Shown piece after piece: positions 61,491 to 64,000 of a stretch of 64,000 nucleotides of DNA. Numbering within the stretch: the first letter of the stretch is position 1; each line of letters opens with the position of its first letter. Source of the stretch: Kaistella sp. 97-N-M2 (GTDB lineage Bacteria; Bacteroidota; Bacteroidia; Flavobacteriales; Weeksellaceae); NCBI RefSeq assembly GCF_021513235.1, contig NZ_CP090976.1:1178001-1242000 (forward strand). The letters run 5' to 3'. Below the pieces are notes generated by a model that did no database searches, was not told the DNA's origin, and was given only the letters and a program-made list of their open reading frames with translations. Made by a program: the position numbers and the translations under genes.

Positions 61491-62765
61491 ATGAATCAGG
61501 ATTCCAACATTCACAAAACTGCTAATTTTGCCGTTCTAAGTATCAGTTTCGAGAAAGCTGATGCCGAAACGCGGGGTAAATTCTCTTTTTTTGATGAAAA
61601 TATCAAAAATTTTGTCCGCGAGATTCATGATCAAAATATGGGTGATGCCTTTGTGGTTTCTACATGCAACCGCACGGAAATTTATACCACCACCCCAAAC
61701 TATCTGCTGATTGCAGAAATGTACTGCAAAATTATAGGCGTCAGTTTAACCGAATTCATGAAGTATGTGAATGTTTTGAAACGCGAAGAAGCGCTGAACC
61801 ATCTTTTTCGCGTAGCTGCCGGCTTGGAAAGTCAGATTATCGGCGACTTCGAAATTATTGGGCAAATTAAAAATGCCTATTACCGCTTCAAAAAAGAAAA
61901 GCAAAATTCCAATCCCTTTCTCGAAAGATCCATCAATTCGGCCATCCAAATTTCAAAAAGAATCAAGAATGAGACGGGAATTTCAAATGGGGCAGCTTCC
62001 GTTTCTTACGCGGCGGTGCACTACATTTTGAAAAATCAACCCCAGATTTCCGAAAAAAATATTTTATTGCTCGGCGTCGGCGAGATTGGGCAGAACACCG
62101 TGGAAAATCTTGTAAAACACGTTTATCAGCCGCGCGTAAAAATTGCGAACCGAAGTTTAGACAAAGCTGAAAAAATTGCAGAAAAATATAAGATTCCACA
62201 TATTGAATTTGATCAGTTTCAGGAAGAATTAAGCAAAACCGATATTCTAATTGTCGCCACCGGCGCGCAACACCCCATTATCAACAAAAGCCATTTTCCG
62301 AACGGCAAAGAGACGCTGGTTATCGATCTTTCGATTCCGAATAATGTGGAGAAGAATATTACCGACAATACAAATGTAAGTTTGGTGGATGTTGATGAGC
62401 TTTCCCTTCATATCCGCGAAACCATGCTGCAGCGTCAAAAAGAAATTCCGAAAGCCGAAGAAATCATCAAAGAGATGACGAAAGACTTTATGGAGTGGGA
62501 AAAGAAACGAAAACTGGCCCCAAATATTCATCATTTCAAAGCAGCTCTGAAAAATATGGAGCGCAAAGAGATGCACAATATTCACAAAAAACACAAATAT
62601 GTCGCGGTTGATGATATGGAACTTTCGGATAAAATGATCCAGAAAATCACCAATCGCTTTGCAAAATACATCATCGATAATCCCTGGAAAGCAGAGGAAA
62701 TCAGCAAGTTGATGCATGAGATCTTAGTCGAACAACCCAATAACGAATTCAATGAGAAGCATTAA
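61491..62765 (+). CDS. hemA: Glutamyl-tRNA reductase
   Basis: 424 aa. It reduces glutamyl-tRNA to glutamate-1-semialdehyde with NADPH, the first step of C5 haem synthesis. The nucleophile is Cys59 in VVSTCNRTEIY. The Rossmann domain has LLGVGEIGQNTVENL, and the C-terminal helix is a dimerisation domain. A TTG twelve bases upstream is in frame, but ATG 61491 is preferred. It overlaps hemC by 14 bp. Confidence 0.93.
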   Translation: MNQDSNIHKTANFAVLSISFEKADAETRGKFSFFDENIKNFVREIHDQNMGDAFVVSTCNRTEIYTTTPNYLLIAEMYCKIIGVSLTEFMKYVNVLKREEALNHLFRVAAGLESQIIGDFEIIGQIKNAYYRFKKEKQNSNPFLERSINSAIQISKRIKNETGISNGAASVSYAAVHYILKNQPQISEKNILLLGVGEIGQNTVENLVKHVYQPRVKIANRSLDKAEKIAEKYKIPHIEFDQFQEELSKTDILIVATGAQHPIINKSHFPNGKETLVIDLSIPNNVEKNITDNTNVSLVDVDELSLHIRETMLQRQKEIPKAEEIIKEMTKDFMEWEKKRKLAPNIHHFKAALKNMERKEMHNIHKKHKYVAVDDMELSDKMIQKITNRFAKYIIDNPWKAEEISKLMHEILVEQPNNEFNEKH

Positions 62766-63663
62766 AATAGGCACCCGAAATTCTCCACTTGCACTTTGGC
62801 AGGCGCGCGAAGTTGCCAGAAATCTTCAAAATAAAAATTATAAAACCGACATTGTTCCGATCCTTTCCTCCGGTGACAAAAATCTTACGCAACCACTTTA
62901 TACATTAGGAATTACCGGTATTTTTACGAAAGATTTAGATATTGCGCTCTTGAATAAAGAAGTCGATATCGCCGTGCACTCCTTAAAAGATATCCCCACC
63001 GAACTGCCGCAAAACCTCAAAATAATTGCGGTTTTAGAACGCGATTATCCGGAAGATGTTTTGGTACGGAAAAAAGATTCTGCCACGCTGGACCTGAAAA
63101 ATCTCAAAATTGCCACAAGCAGCTTGAGACGCCGCGCTTTTTGGCTGCGCGAATTTCCCGAAACCCAATTTTCCGACATCCGCGGAAATGTTCAGACAAG
63201 ATTAAAGAAACTGGAAGAAAACGATTTCGACGCGACGCTCTTTTCCCTCGCAGCAATTGCCAGAATGGGTTTAAATGTTGATTATGAACAGCTTCCGATG
63301 ATGATTTCGGCACCTGCGCAAGGTGTGGTGGCGGTTTGCGGCAGAAGTGATGATGCAGAAATACAGGAAATTTTCGAAAGCATTAATCATAAAAAAACGC
63401 AAATCTGCATCGATATCGAAAGAAGTTTTCTCAATACATTGGAAGGCGGCTGTACCGCGCCAATTGGAGCCTTTGCCGAAATTAATGATCAAAATGAAAT
63501 CCGTTTCGTAGGACGGTTATGTTCCTTGGACGGAAAAAACTGTATTGAAACCGATGAAATCTTCGCCTGGAATGAAGCAGAAAATCACGGCAAAAGGCTG
63601 GCAGAAAAAATTCTGCTGAACGGCGGTCGGGAACTGATGCAGGAAATTAAAAATTCATTATAG
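62752..63663 (+). CDS. hemC: Hydroxymethylbilane synthase (porphobilinogen deaminase)
   Basis: 303 aa. It polymerises four porphobilinogen units. It has the N-terminal IGTRNSPLALWQA, VDIAVHSLKDIPTELP, and the Cys that holds the dipyrromethane cofactor in LEGGCTAPIGA near residue 230. It overlaps hemA by 14 bp and precedes hemD by 33 bp. Confidence 0.95.
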   Translation: MRSIKIGTRNSPLALWQAREVARNLQNKNYKTDIVPILSSGDKNLTQPLYTLGITGIFTKDLDIALLNKEVDIAVHSLKDIPTELPQNLKIIAVLERDYPEDVLVRKKDSATLDLKNLKIATSSLRRRAFWLREFPETQFSDIRGNVQTRLKKLEENDFDATLFSLAAIARMGLNVDYEQLPMMISAPAQGVVAVCGRSDDAEIQEIFESINHKKTQICIDIERSFLNTLEGGCTAPIGAFAEINDQNEIRFVGRLCSLDGKNCIETDEIFAWNEAENHGKRLAEKILLNGGRELMQEIKNSL

Positions 63664-63696
63664 TCTCGCGTTTTCTCGCGATCCTTAAAAATACTT

Positions 63697-64000
63697 ATGA
63701 AAATTCTTTTCACAAAAAAACTAAGTAAAGTAATGATTTCCAAGAAATTAGGAAGTCATTTTTCTTATGATTTTTTAGAAGTGATTAAAATCAAACCTTT
63801 GAAAGTTGAACCTTTCGCATTAAAAAATAAATCGCTTGTCTTCACGAGCGTCAATGCTGTAGATTCTTTTTTTGCCAATGATTTCAAGCCGAATGAAAAC
63901 TTCGTGGAGAAAAATTACAACAAGATTTATGCAGTGGGCTTGAAGACCAAAGCCGCCCTGCGGAAACGCGGTTTCGGAACCTTTAAAGTCGCAAAAAATG
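63697..64000 (+). CDS. hemD: Uroporphyrinogen-III synthase (partial, 3' end outside window)
   Basis: About 101 residues visible (MKILFTKKLSKVMISKKLG) before the window ends. The segment SLVFTSVNAVDSFFAN and the downstream AVGLKTKAALRKRGF match the N-terminal part of HemD, which cyclises hydroxymethylbilane. Position after hemA-hemC supports it. HemD is weakly conserved, so context carries much of the assignment. Confidence 0.82.
   Translation, partial: MKILFTKKLSKVMISKKLGSHFSYDFLEVIKIKPLKVEPFALKNKSLVFTSVNAVDSFFANDFKPNENFVEKNYNKIYAVGLKTKAALRKRGFGTFKVAKN

Noticed and set aside
1-64000. tRNA or rRNA genes, prophage or integrative element
   Set aside because: No T-loop-like sequences, integrase, attachment repeats or phage structural genes were recognised.

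Overview
This window looks like chromosome from a flavobacterium of the Chryseobacterium/Kaistella group (Weeksellaceae, Bacteroidota). The evidence is a set of typical genes: gliding lipoprotein GldH next to a PSP1/RicT protein, a MurF-alanine racemase fusion, type III glutamine synthetase, 2TM-domain proteins, a DUF6909-type protein and a FadL-GDSL pair. Several genes also carry Bacteroidota TAnnTTTG-like -7 promoter boxes. The ends are cut inside a methyltransferase (left) and hemD (right). No rRNA, tRNA or CRISPR array was seen.

Layout. 1-8.5 kb: methyltransferase; mnmG bracketed by two perfect parS-type palindromes, which suggests proximity to oriC; then a tight minus-strand run tdk, murF-alr, patatin/BamA-like, ybeY, the last two frameshifted. 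8.5-13.3 kb: an acidic conserved protein, a MurC/Mpl ligase, an IS200/RAYT-like transposase with REP/BIME-like hairpins, rsmI and fabG. 13.5-16.3 kb: ergothioneine operon egtB-egtD plus an Asp/Glu-racemase-like gene. 16.3-20.5 kb: guaC, surE and a tail-specific protease. 20.6-24.2 kb: an operon of 2TM proteins, a LytS-type kinase carrying its own 2TM domain, a methyltransferase and a LytTR regulator. 24.3-27.1 kb: an ATP-PPase gene, a gene remnant, and an AT-rich two-gene module (DGQxR/DUF262-like plus HEPN-like). 27.3-34.5 kb: mnmA, a small outer-membrane protein, a TonB-dependent receptor with a companion, Cu/Zn-SOD and a polytopic membrane protein. 34.5-40.3 kb: selO, and ricT-gldH-pbp1A. 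40.6-46.7 kb: fadL-GDSL lipoprotein, prs, rplY and two envelope proteins. 46.8-54.3 kb: tadA behind a 7-bp microsatellite, coaX, an M1 peptidase, DUF6909 and glnN. 54.5-64 kb: NlpC/P60 peptidase, mreBCD-mrdA-rodA and hemA-hemC-hemD.

Most interesting points. (1) Two LytTR-type operators, each two 9-bp repeats 21 bp apart, lie exactly 33 nt upstream of -7 boxes of the 2TM/kinase/LytTR operon and of the TonB-dependent receptor, which predicts a small regulon. (2) The DGQxR + HEPN pair looks like an uncharacterised defence or toxin-type module. (3) ybeY is broken exactly at an A AAA AAG motif, the classic -1 slippery heptamer. (4) A dispersed, structured intergenic repeat family occurs five times. 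(5) A transposase is flanked by REP/BIME-like hairpins whose stems differ but stay paired. Three genes carry frameshifts at mononucleotide runs or short repeats, so indel errors in the assembly must be considered before calling them broken.
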